Part shown: piece by piece, positions 61,022-63,986 of the stretch
Layout: each line of letters opens with the position of its first letter
How positions within the stretch are numbered: position 1 is the first letter of the stretch
Assembly: GCA_016781135.1 (NCBI GenBank)
Contig: JADDQY010000090.1
Span: forward strand, 1-63,986
Source: Actinomycetota bacterium
GTDB lineage: Bacteria > Actinomycetota > Acidimicrobiia > Acidimicrobiales > CADCSY01
Reading direction: 5' to 3'
DNA length: 63,986 bases
The notes under the pieces: generated by a model
The model's database searches: none
The model's input: the letters and a program-made list of their open reading frames with translations, nothing else
Told to the model about the DNA's origin: nothing
Made by a program: the position numbers and the translations under genes

Positions 61022-61489
61022 TCATAACCGGGTGCCGACGAGCGCCCGCCTCGCCCGTCGCTCCGCCACGTGCTTCAGGCGCCGCAGCAACTCCTGGCTG
61101 CGCAGCCACAGCAGGCCCTCGAGTACCGGGTTCCATACCGCCGCCGCCGGCCCCTCGATGGCGTGCTCCTCGATATCGAAGTGGGTGCCGGTGCCCGTCT
61201 CCGAGGGTCGCAGCTCGAAGGCCACGCGGTTGACGGCGAAGGGGCGCATCTGGGCCCGAAGGACGAGCCGGCGGCCCTCGTCGAGCTCGACCACCCGGCT
61301 CAGGTCGTGCAGGATCAAAGGGCCGACGCCGAGGGTGTGGTGGAAGACGCTGCCGACCTCGGGCCACCTCGGGTCGAAGCCCCGGATCCGCTTGGTGCCG
61401 ACGGTGAACTGGGCGTAGGTACGAGGGTCGGAGAGGACGGTGAACACCACCTCCGGTGGGGCGGCGACCAAGGTCCGGTTGCGGGACAC
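61022..61489 (-). CDS. SRPBCC-family (START-like) lipid/ligand-binding protein
   Basis: This is a 155-residue protein with the SRPBCC pattern: MSRNRTLVAAPPEVVFTVLS, DPRTYAQFTVGTKRIRGFDP, then FHHTLGVGPLILHDLSRVVE and AAAVWNPVLEGLLWLRSQEL. Such proteins hold a hydrophobic ligand in a deep pocket. The GTG at 61,489 lies six bases after the stop of the SDR gene upstream, so the two form one operon. Confidence 0.88.
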   Translation of the reverse strand: MSRNRTLVAAPPEVVFTVLSDPRTYAQFTVGTKRIRGFDPRWPEVGSVFHHTLGVGPLILHDLSRVVELDEGRRLVLRAQMRPFAVNRVAFELRPSETGTGTHFDIEEHAIEGPAAAVWNPVLEGLLWLRSQELLRRLKHVAERRARRALVGTRL

Positions 61490-61495
61490 GCCTGG

Positions 61496-62314
61496 CTACT
61501 CCCCCAGCACGGCACGGGCCAGCCGGTCGCGCAGGCGCTCGGGGACGACGGCTCCGGCCAGGGGGACGGCGGTGGCGCCGGGCCCCACCGGGTAGCGGGC
61601 ACGGGGACGCCCGGCGGTCAAGGCGGTGCCGATGACCTCGGCCACCACCGAGGGCGGGGCCATGTGCGGGCGGGCCGCCTGCAGGATCCGCAACGAGCGG
61701 TCGTAGGAGACCGGCGACGCCGAGGTCTGCCGCCGGCGGCGCAGCTCGTCGGCCGCCTTGTCCCAGATCGCGGTGCTCAAGGCCCCGGGCTCGACGAGCA
61801 CGACGTCGATCCCGTCGGCCCCCACCTCCCGGCGCAGGGCGTCGGTGACGGCCGACAGGCCGTGCTTGGACGCCTGGTACCAGCCGCTCATCGCCGCCGT
61901 GACCCGGGCGGCCACCGACGACACGTTCACGATCCGGCCCTCGCCCCGGCGCCGCATGGCTGGGACGGCCAGGGTGGCCAAGCGCATCGGTGACACCACC
62001 ATGGCGTCGAGCTGGAGCAGGGCGTCCTCGGCGGGAACGTCGACCACCTGGCCCAAGTTCATGTAGCCGGCGTTGTTCACCACCGCCCACGGCTCGAGCT
62101 CGCGCACCAGGGCCTCGCTGCGGGCGCCGTCGGTCACGTCGAGCACCGCCGTCTCCACGGGCACACCCGCCTCGCTGGCCGCCTTGGCCAGCAGCTCCGC
62201 CTTTTCGTCGGACCGGACGGTGCCGACGACACCGAAGCCGAGCCCGGCCAGGTGCAGAGCGGTCTCGAGGCCCACGCCGGAGTTGGCCCCGGTGACGAGG
62301 ACCGTGCGGAGCAT
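61496..62314 (-). CDS. short-chain dehydrogenase/reductase
   Basis: This 272-residue SDR has VLVTGANSGVGLETALHLAG, DVTDGARSEALV, VVNNAGYMNLGQVVDVP, Ser in IVNVSSVAARV and WYQASKHGLSAVTDALRRE. Catalytic Ser, Tyr and Lys are present. It is coupled to the SRPBCC gene. In related actinobacterial genomes such SDRs act on lipid or steroid-like alcohols; no specific substrate can be deduced here. Confidence 0.9.
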   Translation of the reverse strand: MLRTVLVTGANSGVGLETALHLAGLGFGVVGTVRSDEKAELLAKAASEAGVPVETAVLDVTDGARSEALVRELEPWAVVNNAGYMNLGQVVDVPAEDALLQLDAMVVSPMRLATLAVPAMRRRGEGRIVNVSSVAARVTAAMSGWYQASKHGLSAVTDALRREVGADGIDVVLVEPGALSTAIWDKAADELRRRRQTSASPVSYDRSLRILQAARPHMAPPSVVAEVIGTALTAGRPRARYPVGPGATAVPLAGAVVPERLRDRLARAVLGE

Positions 62315-62400
62315 GGCTGGCCTCTACCCCGGCCGATTGACGGCGATGCCGGGCGTCGGTCGCCCCGACGTTGCCACCCGGCGGCGAGGAGGTACACCTC

Positions 62401-63986
62401 GTGCATGACCCCCGGTTGCGGGAGATGAGCGACCCCGAGGAGCGGCTCCGAACCTACCGGGCCAAGCGCGACTTCTCCATCACCGGCGAGCCCGCCGGCT
62501 CAGCGGCCCGCTCGCCATCCCGGCGCTTCGTGGTGCAGCGCCACCGGGCCCGGCGCCGCCACTACGACCTGCGCCTCGAGGTGGACGGGGTTCTGGCGAG
62601 CTGGGCGGTGCCCAAGGGGCCGACCCTCGACCCGGCGGCCAAGCAGTTGGCGGTCCACGTCGAGGACCACCCCATCGAGTACTTCAACTTCGAAGGGGTG
62701 ATCCCCAAGGGCCAGTACGGCGGTGGCGACGTCATCGTGTGGGACTGGGGGACGTGGCACCCGGTACGGACCGACGACCCGGCGCGAGCCATCGAACGGG
62801 GGGAGCTGCACTTCGACCTCGACGGCGAGAAGCTCGCCGGTCGCTTCGTGCTCGTCCGCCGCGACCGGGACCGGTCGGGCAAGGAGCAGTGGCTGCTGCT
62901 CCACAAGCACGACGACCACGCCCGAGCGGGGTGGGACCCCGAGGACCACCCCCGGTCGGTGAAGAGCGGACGCACCAACGACGAGGTCGCCGCCGCACCC
63001 GACGCGCTGTGGCGCAGCGACCTCCCTGCCGCCGACGCCGCCGTCAGGCTGGGGGGCCCGACACGGTCCTGGGACCCGACCACCCCCGAGGAGCTGTCGA
63101 TCCTCGACGAGCTGGGGGCGGGAGGTCGGTGGCTGTTCCAGGGCCACGAGGTGAAGCTGACCAACCTCGACAAGGTGCTGTTCCCGGCCAGAGACGGCGG
63201 TTCCCCGGTCACCAAGCGCGACCTCGTCCGCTACCACGCCACGGTCGCCCCCTACATGCTCCCGTACCTGGCCGATCGCCCGGTCAACATGCACCGCTAC
63301 CCCGATGGGGTCGAGCGCCCGGGCTTCTGGCACAAGGAGGTCCCGAGCCACGCGCCGGAGTGGCTCACCCGGTGGCGCAACGCGGAAGCCGACCCCGGAG
63401 AGACCGAGTGCTACGCGTCGTCGACAGCCTGCCCGCCCTCGTGTGGATGGCGAACTACGGCGCCGTGGAGCTGCACCCGTGGACGTCGCGCCTCCCCGAC
63501 GTGCACCAGCCCACTTGGGCCCTCATCGACATAGATCCCGGGGAGCGAACCAGCTTCGACGACGTCCTCGTGCTTGCCCGCCTGTACCGGGCCGCCCTCG
63601 AGCACCTGAAAGTGGCCGCCATGCCCAAGGTCACCGGCAAGCGGGGGGTGCAGATCTGGGTTCCCATCGCGCCGGACTACCGCTTCGACGACACCCGGGG
63701 TTGGGTCGAGCAGGTCTCGCGGGCGATCGGCCACACCGTCCCCGACCTGGTGAGCTGGGAGTGGCACAAGGACCGACGCAAGGGCCTGGCCCGTCTCGAC
63801 TTCACTCAGAACGCCATCAACAAGACGCTGGTCGCCCCCTTCAGCGCTCGGCCCGCGGCCGGTGCCCCGGTGTCGGTTCCCATCCGGTGGGACGAGCTCG
63901 ACGATCCCGACCTGAGCCCCGACCGGTGGACGATCGGCACCGTCCTCGACCGGCTGGAGGACGCCGGCGACCCTCTCGCCCCCCTC
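62401..63986 (+). CDS. ligD: LigD-like DNA repair protein (phosphoesterase plus polymerase domains), frameshifted and running off the window
   Basis: This non-homologous end-joining protein has a 3'-phosphoesterase domain first: FVVQRHRARRRHYDLRLEVD, SWAVPKGPTLDP, HPIEYFNFEGVIPKGQYGGG. The polymerase/primase domain starts near residue 240 with VKLTNLDKVLFPARDGGSPV and has RPVNMHRYPDGVERPGFW. Near 63,408 one base seems missing; a second frame continues VVDSLPALVWMANYGAVELH, then WALIDIDPGERTSFDDVL (metal-binding Asp pair) and KVTGKRGVQIWVPIA to the window end. The GTG at 62,401 follows AGGAGGT. Any ligase domain would lie outside. The break may be a sequence error. Confidence 0.85.

Overview
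The window is GC-rich, densely packed bacterial DNA. An F420-type luciferase-like oxidoreductase, a pdxST-yebC-ruvCAB-yajC-secDF block, an LPXTG-type surface protein and many GTG starts point to Actinomycetota, most likely an acidimicrobial lineage. The taxonomic call is inferred from gene content and protein style, not from a marker gene.

Region 1 (1-16,484) is a carbon-concentrating island. The left edge holds the end of an IS66-like element and a decayed IS256-type transposase. An alpha-carboxysome operon follows on the + strand: cbbL, cbbS, a short CsoS2-N-domain-like protein, csoS2, csoSCA, csoS4A, csoS4B, csoS1, an acRAF-like protein, a small disordered protein and a Nudix-ThiE fusion. 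Converging on it from the - strand is an inorganic-carbon transporter operon: dabB (NuoL-like), dabA (DUF2309) and a PII-like gene with an apparent frameshift. Between the two operons lie relics of sbtA, a winged-helix regulator and a DUF6671 gene. Behind dabB are a toxin-antitoxin-like relic and tRNA-Gly(GCC). The logic of the island is bicarbonate uptake by DabAB, CO2 release by CsoSCA inside a shell, and fixation by form IA Rubisco held by CsoS2. The most notable object is the extra N-domain-only CsoS2 paralogue, made by a tandem duplication whose boundary lies in the last codons of cbbS.

Region 2 (16.5-33.5 kb) looks chromosomal: a Fpg/Nei glycosylase, metX with a trans-sulfuration enzyme, an LLM oxidoreductase, a lone N6-methyltransferase, a DEAD-box helicase, SDR, hydrolase and aldo/keto reductase genes, an osmolyte-binding protein, and an envelope-lipid group with a PAP2-kinase fusion, further PAP2 proteins and an LPG-synthase-like membrane protein.

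Region 3 (33.6-38 kb) holds a PAP2 gene, a type II NADH dehydrogenase and a molybdate operon. It contains about seven single-base frameshifts within 1.8 kb, and modC survives only as a fragment. Much of this may be sequence error.

Region 4 (38-46.5 kb) is secretion, recombination and vitamin B6: yajC-secD-secF, a secreted S1 protease, ruvCAB, yebC, pdxT and pdxS. Region 5 (46.6-53.1 kb) is galactose use: galK, a GH2 enzyme and galT, with a glycosyltransferase and a flavoprotein relic. Region 6 (53.2-64 kb) holds envelope and quality-control genes (DUF3048, HtpX, LemA, an LPXTG-type protein, an AMIN-like lipoprotein, a GT4 transferase), three small-molecule or SRPBCC genes, and a frameshifted LigD that runs off the end.
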